The position numbers and the translations under genes are program-made. Below the pieces are notes generated by a model. It had not been told where the DNA came from, did no database searches, and saw only the letters and a program-made list of their open reading frames with translations. Of a stretch of 64,000 bases of DNA, positions 50,328 through 61,049 are shown one piece after another; position 1 is the first letter of the stretch, and every line of letters starts with the position of its first letter. The stretch spans positions 1 to 64,000 of the forward strand of contig JAETPY010000003.1 in NCBI GenBank assembly GCA_021770925.1. The letters run 5' to 3'. Origin of the DNA: Erysipelotrichaceae bacterium (GTDB lineage: Bacteria; Bacillota_I; Bacilli_A; Erysipelotrichales; Coprobacillaceae).

Positions 50328-51413
50328 ATGAAAGTAATTGTTGGAGCTGGCGGAACAGGAGGGCATCTTTACCCTGCTTTGGCGCTGGTTGATTATATAA
50401 AAGAAAAAGAGCCAGATAGCGAATTTTTGTTTGTGGGAACTAAAGATCGTTTAGAATCAGTTGTAGTTCCTCAACAAGGATATGATTATGTAGGGTTAAA
50501 TGTTCGAGGATTAGTTGGTAATCCAATAAAAAAAGGAATTGCCGCAGCTGTTTTTGTAAAATCTATTTTTACAGCTAAAAAAATAGTAAAAAAATTTAAT
50601 CCTGATATTGTAATTGGGTTTGGTGGTTATCCAAGTGCTAGTGTTGTTGAAGCTGCTAGTAGATTAGGCTATAAGACGATGATTCACGAACAAAATTCAA
50701 TTATTGGTTTAACTAATAAGATTTTAATCAAACATGTAAATAAGATTGTTTGCTGTTATGATTTAGCTTATAAGCATTTTCCTAAAGATAAAACTTATAA
50801 GTTAGGTAATCCAAGGGCTAGTGTTATTGCTTCGATTAAACCTAAGGATATTTTTCAAAAATATGGTCTAGATAAAAATAAGCCTTTAGTAACAGTTGTA
50901 ATGGGATCATTAGGTTCAAAATCAGTTAATGAAAAGATGTTAGAATCATTGCGCAGCTTTGAAAAAAAAGATTATCAGGTATTATATGTAACAGGAAAAT
51001 CTTATTTTGAAGAAATGAATGTTAAATTAGGAAATCTAAATCATAATGTCAAACTAGTTCCTTATATAGATGATATGCCTTCAGTTTTAAAAAATACAAC
51101 ATTGGTTGTATCAAGAGCTGGTGCTTCAACCATTGCAGAAATCACTTCAATTGGTATACCAGCAATTTTAATCCCAAGTCCTTATGTTGCTGCTAATCAT
51201 CAGGAATATAATGCTCGTGAACTGGCTGATCGAAATGCAGCAATGATGATTCTTGAAGATGATTTAAATAGTAAGGATTTTGTAGAAAAAGTAGATCGCA
51301 TTTTGAATAATCAGATAGTTCAGGAAAGTATGCAAAAAAATGCTAAAGCATTAGGAAAACCTAATGCTCTTGATGATATATATAAATTAATAAAAAAGAT
51401 GATAGGAGCTTAA
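50328..51413 (+). CDS. murG: UDP-GlcNAc-lipid II GlcNAc transferase
   Basis: GAGGTGGHLYPALAL; GFGGYPSASVVEAA; IHEQNSIIGLTN; SRAGASTIAEI. Confidence 0.95.
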   Translation: MKVIVGAGGTGGHLYPALALVDYIKEKEPDSEFLFVGTKDRLESVVVPQQGYDYVGLNVRGLVGNPIKKGIAAAVFVKSIFTAKKIVKKFNPDIVIGFGGYPSASVVEAASRLGYKTMIHEQNSIIGLTNKILIKHVNKIVCCYDLAYKHFPKDKTYKLGNPRASVIASIKPKDIFQKYGLDKNKPLVTVVMGSLGSKSVNEKMLESLRSFEKKDYQVLYVTGKSYFEEMNVKLGNLNHNVKLVPYIDDMPSVLKNTTLVVSRAGASTIAEITSIGIPAILIPSPYVAANHQEYNARELADRNAAMMILEDDLNSKDFVEKVDRILNNQIVQESMQKNAKALGKPNALDDIYKLIKKMIGA

Positions 51414-51414
51414 A

Positions 51415-52329
51415 ATGAAGTTTTCAAAAATAAAAGATGATTTGATTGATTTAGATATTGGAAAAATAATTGAGGATGAACCACTTTATAAACATACTAC
51501 TTATAAAGTAGGCGGACCAGCAAGAATTTATTTGATGGTTAAAGATATTGAAAGTTTAGTAACGGCAATTAAATATTGTCGTAAACATCGAATTAAACAT
51601 ATGATAATTGGTCGTGGTTCTAATTTGTTATTTTCAGATAAAGAATACGAAGGAGTAATCATCTCTTTAAATGAATGTTTTGATAAGATTGAAATAAATG
51701 GTTCAATTATTAAAGCCCAGGCTGGTGTACCAATGATTTCATTAGCTTATCAAGCTGCTAAAACAGGGCTTAGCGGCTTTGAGTTTATGGGAGGAATTCC
51801 TGGATCTATTGGTGGTGGCGTTTTTATGAATGCAGGTGCTTATAAATTTGATATTGCCAGTGTGATAAAAACAGTTACCTTATTAAATGAAAACTGCGAA
51901 GTAGTAGTTTATGACAGGGAGCAGATGCAATTTTCTTATCGTCATTCTATTTGTCAGGATAATCATAAATTAATTATTCTTGAAGCTAAATTTGAATTAA
52001 CGACTAAAGATCCAAATGAAATCAAAGCGGTTTTAGATAAACGAAAAGAGAGAAGAATGGCAAGTCAGCCTTGGAATATGCCTAGTGCTGGAAGTGTTTT
52101 TAGAAATCCAGAAACTAAAGCAGCCTGGCAGTATATTGATGAATGTGGTTTAAGAGGGTATGAAATAGGCGGTGCTCAAGTATCGCCAAAGCATTCTAAT
52201 TTTATTGTTAACAATGGTTATGCTAGCGCTAAAGATATTTATGATTTGATTATGTTAGTACAGGAAAAAGTATATGAACAGTTTAATGTTAAATTAAAAC
52301 GTGAGGTTGGTTTGATTAATTGGGAGTAA
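51415..52329 (+). CDS. murB: UDP-N-acetylmuramate dehydrogenase
   Basis: HTTYKVGGPA; GRGSNLLFSD; GGIPGSIGGGVFMNAGAY; PSAGSVFRNP. Confidence 0.96.
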   Translation: MKFSKIKDDLIDLDIGKIIEDEPLYKHTTYKVGGPARIYLMVKDIESLVTAIKYCRKHRIKHMIIGRGSNLLFSDKEYEGVIISLNECFDKIEINGSIIKAQAGVPMISLAYQAAKTGLSGFEFMGGIPGSIGGGVFMNAGAYKFDIASVIKTVTLLNENCEVVVYDREQMQFSYRHSICQDNHKLIILEAKFELTTKDPNEIKAVLDKRKERRMASQPWNMPSAGSVFRNPETKAAWQYIDECGLRGYEIGGAQVSPKHSNFIVNNGYASAKDIYDLIMLVQEKVYEQFNVKLKREVGLINWE

Positions 52330-52333
52330 GAGT

Positions 52334-53095
52334 ATGGCAAGAAAGCAGCAAACAATCTATAATGACTATGATCGTAATCAGGTTAAAGCAATTTTAAAAA
52401 AAAGAAGAGCTAGACGCAGAAAAAGAAGATTAAAAATATTATTAATTATTTTAATAATTATTTTGATTATTGCTTTTTTTGTAAGTGATTATAGTCGTTT
52501 GAAATCGATTACTGTTAGCGGTAATAATCGGGTAGAACGTCAGGAAATTATTGATGCTGCCAAAATCAAATTACATCAGGATTATACTTTTTTTACAAAT
52601 ACTGATGTGATTGCAGCAAAAATAAAAAAGGTATCTTTGGTTAAGGATGCACGGGTTTCTAAAAATATATTTGGTGAAATCTCAATTAAAATAGTTGAAG
52701 CAGATCCAATTGGTCAATGTATAATTGATGGTGTTTTGTATGTAATCGATGAAACAGGACGTGTTACCAAGGATGAAGAAGGTAAATTTGTAAGTTATGT
52801 ACAGCGCTGTCCGCGTTTAAATAATTTTGATTATGATCATTTAGAGGCGTTTAGTAAAGAATTTGTCAAACTTCCTACACAAGTTATAAATCAGGTTTCA
52901 GATATAAATTATGCGCCATTATCGGCAGATGAAACACGTTGTGAGTTTATTATGGATGATGCAAAAATTTTATATTTGCGTTATGATGATATGGCTGATC
53001 AATTAAAAGGAAATTATTATGCTTTATTGATGGAAAAATATCCTGATGATAAATATTATGATTTTTTAGGGAAATATGTGTATCGCAGCAAGTAA
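52334..53095 (+). CDS. divIB: Cell division protein FtsQ/DivIB
   Basis: Basic N-term, TM, POTRA (LKSITVSGNNRVERQEIIDAA). Confidence 0.85.
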   Translation: MARKQQTIYNDYDRNQVKAILKKRRARRRKRRLKILLIILIIILIIAFFVSDYSRLKSITVSGNNRVERQEIIDAAKIKLHQDYTFFTNTDVIAAKIKKVSLVKDARVSKNIFGEISIKIVEADPIGQCIIDGVLYVIDETGRVTKDEEGKFVSYVQRCPRLNNFDYDHLEAFSKEFVKLPTQVINQVSDINYAPLSADETRCEFIMDDAKILYLRYDDMADQLKGNYYALLMEKYPDDKYYDFLGKYVYRSK

Positions 53096-53179
53096 TTTTT
53101 TTACTTATGATAATTAAAGGAGTTTAAAAACCGTCGTTTTTATGCTAGAATTGTATATATTAAGAAAAGGAGATACGTG

Positions 53180-54439
53180 ATGAAAAATATTTACGCTGTT
53201 TTGGACATCGGTAGTGCAACATTAAAGTTCCTTGTTGCAGAAGTAAGTAACATTAATGTAAATGTATTATTTGTTAAAACAATTCCTAGTCATGGCGTGA
53301 AAAAGGGAATTATTGAAGATGACCGTATCTTAACACGTGATATACGAAAAGTGATTGATGAAGCAGAAGCTTTTTTGGAAACAAAAATTACTAGTGTTGC
53401 TTTAACAATTCCAACGATAAAAGCTAAATTATATCAAAGTGACAGTAGTATCAGTCTTTTGGAGGGAGGTTCTAAAATCACTAGTGATGATATTGTTAGG
53501 GTCTTACGCTTATCATCAAAGTTTAAACGTTCTAAAGATGAAGAAGTAGTATCGATTATTCCAGTTAGATATCATAGTGATAAGGGAGCAACGATTGAGG
53601 CTCCAATTGGAGAGATTTCAAGAAACCTAATTGTCGATTCACTAGTTATTACAACTAGTAAGGAATTGCTTTATCCATATATTTCAGTAGTAGAGAAATG
53701 TGGAATTGAGGTACTTGATATTACTATCAATGCTTTTGCCTGCGCTAAGGAAGCATTCGATGCAGTCTATCTTCAAGAAGGTGCAGTTTTAATCGATATG
53801 GGTTATAAGACTTCAACAGTTTCGTTTTATAAAGATGGATATTTACAATACTTGACAGTATGTCAGGTTGGAGGGTATGATTTTACTAGAAATATTGCAC
53901 AAAATATGCAAATTTCTATGAATCAGGCTGAAGCTTATAAAATTAAGTATGGTTCATTAGATATTACCAAAGGTCAAAACGACATTATTCATACTACTGT
54001 TGTAGATGGTCAAAAACGTGATTATACACAGCAGGATCTGGCAGATTTATTACATGAAACTGCATATGAGGTAATGAATAAAATAAAAGAAAAAATAGCT
54101 GTGATCGATGATGGAGGCAAATATGAGACTTTAATTGTTGGGGGTGGCGGTGAATTGGAGATGCTTGATACCATTGCTAGTGAAGTATTAGGGTGTCCAG
54201 TTAGAATATATCGTCCAGAAACAATTGGAGCTCGTGATATGTCATTAGTAGCAGCAATTGGAATGATTTATTATTTAATGGAAAGAAAACAGATTGTTGG
54301 TGAATATACACCATCACTGGTTTTACCGGATATTACAAGCACCATGTCAATTAGATTTAAGGGTTTGACAAAAACAACCCCTAAAAATCAAAATGGCAAG
54401 GTATCAAAGTTATTAGATTCGTTTTTTAGTGAAGATTAA
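53180..54439 (+). CDS. ftsA: Cell division protein FtsA
   Basis: VLDIGSATLKFLVAEV; VLIDMGYKTSTVSFYKDG; LIVGGGGELEMLD. Confidence 0.92.
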   Translation: MKNIYAVLDIGSATLKFLVAEVSNINVNVLFVKTIPSHGVKKGIIEDDRILTRDIRKVIDEAEAFLETKITSVALTIPTIKAKLYQSDSSISLLEGGSKITSDDIVRVLRLSSKFKRSKDEEVVSIIPVRYHSDKGATIEAPIGEISRNLIVDSLVITTSKELLYPYISVVEKCGIEVLDITINAFACAKEAFDAVYLQEGAVLIDMGYKTSTVSFYKDGYLQYLTVCQVGGYDFTRNIAQNMQISMNQAEAYKIKYGSLDITKGQNDIIHTTVVDGQKRDYTQQDLADLLHETAYEVMNKIKEKIAVIDDGGKYETLIVGGGGELEMLDTIASEVLGCPVRIYRPETIGARDMSLVAAIGMIYYLMERKQIVGEYTPSLVLPDITSTMSIRFKGLTKTTPKNQNGKVSKLLDSFFSED

Positions 54440-54465
54440 TATAAAAAGAGAGGAAACAAGTTATC

Positions 54466-55560
54466 ATGAGTGAAGAATTAGGATTTGAACAAGTAGCACG
54501 AATTAAAGTGATTGGTGTTGGTGGTGGTGGTAACAACGCTGTAAATCGAATGGTGGAAGAAGGAGTAGAAGGGGTAGAATTCTATGTTGCTAATACTGAT
54601 TTACAAGTGTTAAAACGTTCACCAGTTAAAAACAAAATTGAATTAGGTCGTGACTTGACTAAAGGATTAGGAGCTGGAGGGGAACCAGAAATTGGTAAAA
54701 AAGCAGCTCTTGAATCTGAGGCTGATATTCGTCAGGTCTTAGAAGGTGCTGATATGGTATTCATTGCTGCTGGTATGGGTGGTGGAACTGGAACTGGTGC
54801 TGCTCCTGTTTTTGCTAAGATTGCTCGTGAGTTAGGGGCGTTAACAGTAGGGGTAATCACAAAACCATTTACTTTTGAGGGAATGAAAAGAAAGAAGCAG
54901 GCGATTGCTGGGATTGAGGAATTACGTGCTAATGTAGATTCAATTATTACAGTATCAAATGACCGCCTATTACAATTGATTGGCGGACGTCCAATGCAGG
55001 AAGCTTTTAGAGAGGCTGATAATGTTTTACGTCAAGGGGTACAAACAATTACTGATTTAATTGCAATTCCGGCGTTTATCAACCTTGATTTTGCAGACGT
55101 TTCGGCAGTTATGAAAAATCGTGGAAATGCTTTGATTGGTATTGGTATGGCTTCAGGTGATGATAAAGCTAAAGAGGCAGCTAAACGGGCTATTTCTTCA
55201 CCTTTATTAGAAGTCTCAGTGGCTGGTGCTAAAGATGCAATTATTAATGTAACAGGTGGACCAAATATTTCGTTATTTGATGCTAATATTGCTTTGGAAA
55301 CCATTTCTCAAGAAGTTGGTGATGATATTAATACATATTTAGGTATTGCAATTAATGATAATTTAGATGATGATATTATTGTTACGGTTATTGCAACTGG
55401 TTTTGAAGAAGAAAAAGAGGATGAATTTGAACAACGTGCTAATATGTTAAAATCACGCAGCAGTGAAGATGTAGTACCATTGTCTGCACGTTTTGAAATG
55501 GACGATGATGAGGATGATGGTGATTTTCCACCTGCATTCATCAAAAATAGAAGAATTTAA
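54466..55560 (+). CDS. ftsZ: Cell division protein FtsZ
   Basis: [36 protein letters not shown]. Confidence 0.98.
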   Translation: MSEELGFEQVARIKVIGVGGGGNNAVNRMVEEGVEGVEFYVANTDLQVLKRSPVKNKIELGRDLTKGLGAGGEPEIGKKAALESEADIRQVLEGADMVFIAAGMGGGTGTGAAPVFAKIARELGALTVGVITKPFTFEGMKRKKQAIAGIEELRANVDSIITVSNDRLLQLIGGRPMQEAFREADNVLRQGVQTITDLIAIPAFINLDFADVSAVMKNRGNALIGIGMASGDDKAKEAAKRAISSPLLEVSVAGAKDAIINVTGGPNISLFDANIALETISQEVGDDINTYLGIAINDNLDDDIIVTVIATGFEEEKEDEFEQRANMLKSRSSEDVVPLSARFEMDDDEDDGDFPPAFIKNRRI

Positions 55561-55606
55561 ATAAGCTAACTCGGTTAGCTTATTTTATTAAAAAGGGGAT
55601 ATAAAA

Positions 55607-56383
55607 ATGAAAAAAATAGGTTTTATTGGTATGGGTAATATGGCTAGTGCTATTGCTGGGGGAATTATTAAAAGTGGTTTTATTGATGGACAAAAGGTTT
55701 ATGCATTTGATATTGATCGAGTAAAACTAGCTAAAATGAATGATGAATTTGATATTCAGGGCTGTGATAGTGAAATTGATTTAGTTGATAAAGTAGATTT
55801 AATTGTTATTGCAGTCAAACCCAATATTGTTGAAGAAGTTATAACTAAGATCAAAGATAATTTAGCAAATAAAGCAGTTATTTCAATTGTGGCAGGGTAC
55901 AATAATGATAGATACAATCAATTATTTTTATCTACAACACGTCATTTGACAATTATGCCTAATACACCAGCTTTGGTGTTGAATGGAATGACATTATTTG
56001 AAAAAGAAAATTCACTAACAAAAGAAGAACTAGAGTTTGTTAAAAAGATGTTTTCTAGTATTGGTGAAGTAGTGGTGCTGCCTAGTTATCAAATGAAAGC
56101 AGGCGGCAGTATTAGCGGTTGTGGACCTGCTTTTGTATATATGTTTATTGAAGCAATGGCAGATGGTGGTGTAAGTTTAGGGTTACCTCGTGATGTTGCT
56201 TATAAACTTGCAAGCCAAACCTTGGTTGGTTCAGGAATGATGCAAAAAGCGACTAATCTTCATCCAGGTATTTTAAAAGATCAGGTTTGTTCACCAGGGG
56301 GAATTACAATTAAAGGTGTAGAGACGTTAGAAGAAAATGGTTTTAGAAATGCTGTTTTTAAGGCGATAAAAGAATCAAATTAG
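55607..56383 (+). CDS. proC: Pyrroline-5-carboxylate reductase
   Basis: GFIGMGNMASAIAGGII; MPNTPALVLNGMT; SGCGPAFVYMFIEAMADGGVSLGL. Confidence 0.95.
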   Translation: MKKIGFIGMGNMASAIAGGIIKSGFIDGQKVYAFDIDRVKLAKMNDEFDIQGCDSEIDLVDKVDLIVIAVKPNIVEEVITKIKDNLANKAVISIVAGYNNDRYNQLFLSTTRHLTIMPNTPALVLNGMTLFEKENSLTKEELEFVKKMFSSIGEVVVLPSYQMKAGGSISGCGPAFVYMFIEAMADGGVSLGLPRDVAYKLASQTLVGSGMMQKATNLHPGILKDQVCSPGGITIKGVETLEENGFRNAVFKAIKESN

Positions 56384-56464
56384 TATCCTATTTATTTAGG
56401 ATACTTTTTCTTTTACTGACATATTTTTAAACTTAAAAGAGATATGATAATTAGGGGTGAAGAG

Positions 56465-57202
56465 ATGGAGGTATATATAGAATTTACTTATATAAGCAGT
56501 TTTTTAATTATTTTAGTAGCATTAGAGATGATGGGAATGTTACTTAGTATAGAAATGTCTTATTTACAGGTATTAAAACATAGTTTTTTATTAAGTTTAA
56601 TTATTTTGCTATTATATGTAGATAAATATAGTTGGGCTGTTTTAATTATTTGGATGATTATTTTTTATTGTTTGTATCACAAGCAAATATTTTTATATTA
56701 TCCCATCTTCATTTTTATTTATTTTTCAATTTTGTTTTTTACTAGTTCTCTTATTCCTGAAGCTTTTATTTATAATGGTGTTTTAATTACACCATTAAAA
56801 TCAAGTAGTATGATGTTGTTTGTAATTAGTTTGCTAGTGGTTTTGATGCAGGTAATGTTTATTATTTATTTGAAAAGAAAGGTAAGAATTAATAGTTATT
56901 TGTATCCGATTGAATTAGGTTATAATGGTAAGGAATATTTATTTGAAGGTTTTTTAGATAGTGGAAATGAGGTTTATTATGACGGCTTTCCATTGATTTT
57001 GATAAAAACAGGAATAATTGAACAGTATGATATTATTGATGTTATGGAATTAAATGATTTAAGAAGTAATCTAATTGAAGTTATAAAAGTGGATCAGTTA
57101 GTTGTTAATAAGCAAGTATTAAAAGATGTTTATGTGGGAATTATTACAGGAATTCATTATGATTGTTTATTAAATAAGGCGTTAATGGGAGGAATTTTGT
57201 AA
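56465..57202 (+). CDS. spoIIGA: Sigma-E processing peptidase SpoIIGA
   Basis: Multi-TM N-term; [20 protein letters not shown] aspartic-protease motif; upstream of sigE. Confidence 0.85.
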   Translation: MEVYIEFTYISSFLIILVALEMMGMLLSIEMSYLQVLKHSFLLSLIILLLYVDKYSWAVLIIWMIIFYCLYHKQIFLYYPIFIFIYFSILFFTSSLIPEAFIYNGVLITPLKSSSMMLFVISLLVVLMQVMFIIYLKRKVRINSYLYPIELGYNGKEYLFEGFLDSGNEVYYDGFPLILIKTGIIEQYDIIDVMELNDLRSNLIEVIKVDQLVVNKQVLKDVYVGIITGIHYDCLLNKALMGGIL

Positions 57203-57897
57203 TGATAAAATTTATTTTAAAACTATTAAATAAAACTAGATATCTTTATTATATTGGTAGACATGATATTTTACCGCCACCACTTAAAAGTCTAGAAGAA
57301 AAAGAAGCTTTAGACAGATTGTCTAAGGGTGACAGCGAAGCCCGTGATTTACTGATTGAACATAATTTACGTCTAGTAGTTTATGTTGCTAAAAGATATG
57401 ATACAAGTCAAAACGGTGGAATTGAAGATTTAATCAGTATTGGAACGATTGGTTTAGTAAAAGCAATTAATACTTTTAAAGCTGATAAAAATATTAAATT
57501 AGCTACCTATGCTTCACGATGCATTGAAAATGAAATTTTGATGTTTTTAAGAAAGAACAATAAATTAAGACATGAAATATCATTAGATGAACCATTGAAT
57601 ATTGATTATGACGGTAATGAATTATTGTTATCAGATATTATTGGAACTGATAGCGATATTGTTAAAAATGAATTAGAACAAAGTGATCAAAAAACAATGT
57701 TCTATGAAGCATTTAAAGATTTGTCAAAACGTGAAAAAGAAATTTTGATGTTTAGGTATGGTTTGATGAATTATGATGAATTAACGCAAAAAGATGTAGC
57801 TAAAATGATGGGAATTTCACAATCTTATATATCAAGACTGGAAAAGAAAATTATAAAAAAATTAAGAAATAAATTAAATTATAATGAAATAAAATAA
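57202..57897 (+). CDS. sigE: Sporulation sigma factor SigE
   Basis: [29 protein letters not shown] pro-region/sigma-70. Confidence 0.95.
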   Translation: MIKFILKLLNKTRYLYYIGRHDILPPPLKSLEEKEALDRLSKGDSEARDLLIEHNLRLVVYVAKRYDTSQNGGIEDLISIGTIGLVKAINTFKADKNIKLATYASRCIENEILMFLRKNNKLRHEISLDEPLNIDYDGNELLLSDIIGTDSDIVKNELEQSDQKTMFYEAFKDLSKREKEILMFRYGLMNYDELTQKDVAKMMGISQSYISRLEKKIIKKLRNKLNYNEIK

Positions 57898-57945
57898 GTA
57901 TAAATTTGTCATATTTGCTAAAAATAATGATGAAAGAAGGCAAAT

Positions 57946-58722
57946 ATGAATAATTATCAAGTTATTATAAATGGTTATCATGAACCAAAAAAGAAACTTA
58001 CAACTAAAGAAACATATAAATTAATAGATCAGTATCAAGCTACTAAAGATCCAGCGATTAAAGAAATATTAGTCAATGATAATACTAAATTAGTCATTTC
58101 AATGACTAAACGTTTCTATGGACGATGTGATAGTAGTGAAGACTTATTTCAAGTTGGGATGATCGGCTTAATTAAAGCTATTGAAAACTTTGATACTAGT
58201 TACGGGTTAAAGTTTTCAACTTATGCAGTTCCTTTAATTATTGGTGAGATGAAACGTTATTTACGAGATAATCATCAAATTAAAATATCACGTTCAATTC
58301 GTGATTTAGCCTATAAAATTTTAAAGGTGAAAGACCGTTATTTGGTTAAATTCCAACGTGAGCCGACAGTTAAAGAATTGTCTCATGAATTAGAAGTTGA
58401 GCAAGATGCGGTTATTGAAGCTCTTTTATCAACTAACAGTATTTCTTCGTTACAAGAAGAAGTTAAGAATGATGATGGTAATAATTTGAAGATGATTGAT
58501 TCCTTAAGTGATGATAAAACAGTTGTATCGAGAACTAATGAAAAGATTGATTTGTATGATGCATTAAGAATGCTTGATCAAAAAGAACATCAAGTAATAA
58601 AACAGAGATATTTCGAAGGTTTATCACAAAGTGAAATTGCTAAAGAATTATTTATTTCACAGGCTCAAGTATCAAGAATTGAAAGAAAAGCGTTAAACAA
58701 TCTACATAATTACCTAAAATAG
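57946..58722 (+). CDS. sigG: Sporulation sigma factor SigG
   Basis: LFQVGMIGLIKAIENFDTSYGLKFSTYAVPLIIGEMKRYLRDN; follows sigE. Confidence 0.94.
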   Translation: MNNYQVIINGYHEPKKKLTTKETYKLIDQYQATKDPAIKEILVNDNTKLVISMTKRFYGRCDSSEDLFQVGMIGLIKAIENFDTSYGLKFSTYAVPLIIGEMKRYLRDNHQIKISRSIRDLAYKILKVKDRYLVKFQREPTVKELSHELEVEQDAVIEALLSTNSISSLQEEVKNDDGNNLKMIDSLSDDKTVVSRTNEKIDLYDALRMLDQKEHQVIKQRYFEGLSQSEIAKELFISQAQVSRIERKALNNLHNYLK

Positions 58723-58745
58723 GCATATATTATAATGGTGATTTG

Positions 58746-58985
58746 ATGAGATTTGTAAAACTGCAATCAAAAGATGTAGTCAATGTAGTTGATGGCTGTA
58801 AAGTAGGGTTTATCAGTGATATTGAAATAGATTGGTGTACAAGAACTATTCAGGCTATAGTTGTAGAAAAATACAGTTTTTTTAAATTATTTTGTTTTTT
58901 TAAAGAAGCGCCATGTATCGTTATACCATTTGAGTGTGTAGTGAGCATTGGTGGTGATGTTATTCTGGTTTCAATTGAGCCATAG
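58746..58985 (+). CDS. YlmC/YmxH-family sporulation protein (PRC-barrel)
   Basis: LQSKDVVNVVDGCKVGFISDIEID. Confidence 0.82.
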   Translation: MRFVKLQSKDVVNVVDGCKVGFISDIEIDWCTRTIQAIVVEKYSFFKLFCFFKEAPCIVIPFECVVSIGGDVILVSIEP

Positions 58986-59152
58986 GTAGTTAAAGACAAT
59001 GTAATTTTATTTGGAATTATGTTGTCTTTTTGGTTTTTAGATTTGAAGATAATGTGAATTTATTTTTTTTAAAAGAGAGATGTTAATTATACTTTTATGA
59101 TGTGTTTTTTTGTGCTATAATGAGCTGGTAATGAAATAAGGAGGATTACTTC

Positions 59153-59584
59153 ATGGGATACGGACAAAAAGTAAAAAAATGGTTCTTTGATGAAGATGGT
59201 GATGAAGTTGAAGAATACGATGAAGTAGAGATTGATACTGAGCCAAAAACCAGTTTATTTGAACAAGCTAAATTTTCAAAAACTAGTGATGCTATAAAAG
59301 CATTAAATGCTAATAAAGATAGTCAATTAATTTTATTTGAACCTAGAGCTTTTGCTGAAACACAAGATATTGCTAATTATTTAAAACAGAAAAAAGCTGC
59401 TGTAATTAATTTACATCGTTTACAAAAAGAACAGTCTAAACGTGTGGTAGATTTTTTAAGCGGAGTAATCTTTGCAATTGAAGGAGATATTCAACGAATT
59501 GGGCCTAGAATTTTCTTATGTACGCCTAAAAACATCGGTGTTTCAGGAACAATTGATTTAGATGAAGAGGATACAGATGAATAA
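59153..59584 (+). CDS. sepF: Cell division protein SepF
   Basis: LFEPRAFAETQDIANYLKQKKAAVINLHRLQKEQSKRVVDFLSGVIFAIEGDIQRIGPRIFLCTPKNI. Confidence 0.93.
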   Translation: MGYGQKVKKWFFDEDGDEVEEYDEVEIDTEPKTSLFEQAKFSKTSDAIKALNANKDSQLILFEPRAFAETQDIANYLKQKKAAVINLHRLQKEQSKRVVDFLSGVIFAIEGDIQRIGPRIFLCTPKNIGVSGTIDLDEEDTDE

Positions 59585-59616
59585 ATAAGTATTAGTTATA
59601 CTAATACTTTTTAATT

Positions 59617-60375
59617 ATGTTTGAGCATTTTAAAGGTGAAGAAGTTTTTGTTAAAAAGGTTCTAGAATTTAAAGATCAGGCTTTAAATAAACAAAGAATT
59701 GTTTTAACAAAGTTTTTAAACCCATATCATCAATCAATTGTTTATAGTGTTATTGGTAAATCTGATGATTTAATAGTTTTAGAAGATGGAGGTTTAATTA
59801 ATAGTGAGGCTAAAAGATTGATTATTGCACCATCATTTTATCAAATTGAAAAAGTGGATTTTGAAATAGCGTTAGTTAAAATTACATATGCTAAGCCTTT
59901 TGGTAAATTGGGTCATCGTGATATTTTAGGAGCTTTGATGTCTTTGGGGGTTAAAAGAGAGTTATTTGGGGATATTTATGAATATAATGATGATTTTTAT
60001 GTTGCTATGGATTTGAAAATTTATGACTATGTTAAAGATAATCTTACGATGATAAAAAAAAGTAAAGTGAAATTATCTTTGTCTGATGAAAAAATTGAAA
60101 TCATTCATCAATATACAAGTAAAACATTTATTGTTTCTTCGCTTCGCCTTGATAAAATAGTTAGCAGCTTTTATAACCTGCCTCGAAACAAAGCTGTAAG
60201 TTATATTCATGCAGGTTTTGTAAAAGTTAATCATAAAGAAGTTGAAGAAATAAGTTATTTGTGTAATAATAGTGATATAATATCGCTTCGGCGTTATGGT
60301 CGTGTTAAATTTATAGATACTAAAAGAAAAACAAAACAGGATAATTACGTTGTAGAAGGATATTTTTATAAGTAA
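59617..60375 (+). CDS. ylmH: YlmH-family S4 RNA-binding protein
   Basis: LGHRDILGALMSLGVKRELFGDI; S4: SSLRLDKIVSSFYNLPRNKAVSYIHAGFVKVNHKEV. Confidence 0.9.
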   Translation: MFEHFKGEEVFVKKVLEFKDQALNKQRIVLTKFLNPYHQSIVYSVIGKSDDLIVLEDGGLINSEAKRLIIAPSFYQIEKVDFEIALVKITYAKPFGKLGHRDILGALMSLGVKRELFGDIYEYNDDFYVAMDLKIYDYVKDNLTMIKKSKVKLSLSDEKIEIIHQYTSKTFIVSSLRLDKIVSSFYNLPRNKAVSYIHAGFVKVNHKEVEEISYLCNNSDIISLRRYGRVKFIDTKRKTKQDNYVVEGYFYK

Positions 60376-60387
60376 GGGAGTGAGACG

Positions 60388-60819
60388 ATGAAAGAAATAA
60401 AAAAGCAGTTTAGAGGCTATGATATGCAGACAGTTGATAATTTGATGATTGATTATGAAGATCAAATTAATAAGTTAAAAAGGCAGGTGGCCGCTTTAAC
60501 AAATGAACTTGATCATGCCAAAGAACAAAATTCTTTATTGCAGCATCGTGTCAACATTACTGAAAAAACAAATGAAGAGATAGCTCGTTTAGCTTTAAAA
60601 GAAGCTAGTGCTTTAATTGATAAAGCCAAACGAAATGCCAATATGATTTTAAAAGAATCATTAGATTATGTTCGTTCACTTTCAAGTGAAATGAATGATT
60701 TTAAGGATCAGGCAATTAAGTTCCGATCATCGGTTCAAAAAATGTCACAGGATATTTTGGATACGATTGATAATTCGGAAGTCTTTAATCTTATTAACGA
60801 AGAAGATGAAGATGAATAA
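60388..60819 (+). CDS. divIVA: DivIVA domain protein
   Basis: KKQFRGYDMQTVDNLMIDYEDQINKLKRQVAALTNEL coiled coil. Confidence 0.88.
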   Translation: MKEIKKQFRGYDMQTVDNLMIDYEDQINKLKRQVAALTNELDHAKEQNSLLQHRVNITEKTNEEIARLALKEASALIDKAKRNANMILKESLDYVRSLSSEMNDFKDQAIKFRSSVQKMSQDILDTIDNSEVFNLINEEDEDE

Positions 60820-60829
60820 ATACGATGAA

Positions 60830-61029
60830 AGAGACTGTTTATAATAAGATGTTTATAGAGAGCTGATGGCTGGTGTAAATCAGTAACTATTATTATAATG
60901 AATCACTCTGGAGTAGCACCTTGAAATTAGTAGGGGTCGCCGTTGATCGCGTTAAGATTATAAAGTGCGTATTGTAAAATACGAATTAAGGTGGTACCGC
61001 GATACATTCGTCCTTTTTAAGGACGTTTT
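60830..61029 (+). promoter_or_regulatory. T-box leader (isoleucine) upstream of ileS
   Basis: AAGGTGGTACCGCG (60988-61001); terminator CGTCCTTTTTAAGGACG-TTTTTT (61009-61030); likely specifier ATC at 60902-60904. Confidence 0.92.
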
Positions 61030-61049
61030 TTATTTTATGGAGGAGAAAA

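Noticed and set aside
54466-55560. Minus-strand ORFs inside ftsZ (55032-55304, 55308-55544) and similar antisense ORFs in trpE, trpD, trpF, bioB, ileS
   Set aside because: Shadow ORFs opposite strongly coding genes; no independent RBS or family signal.
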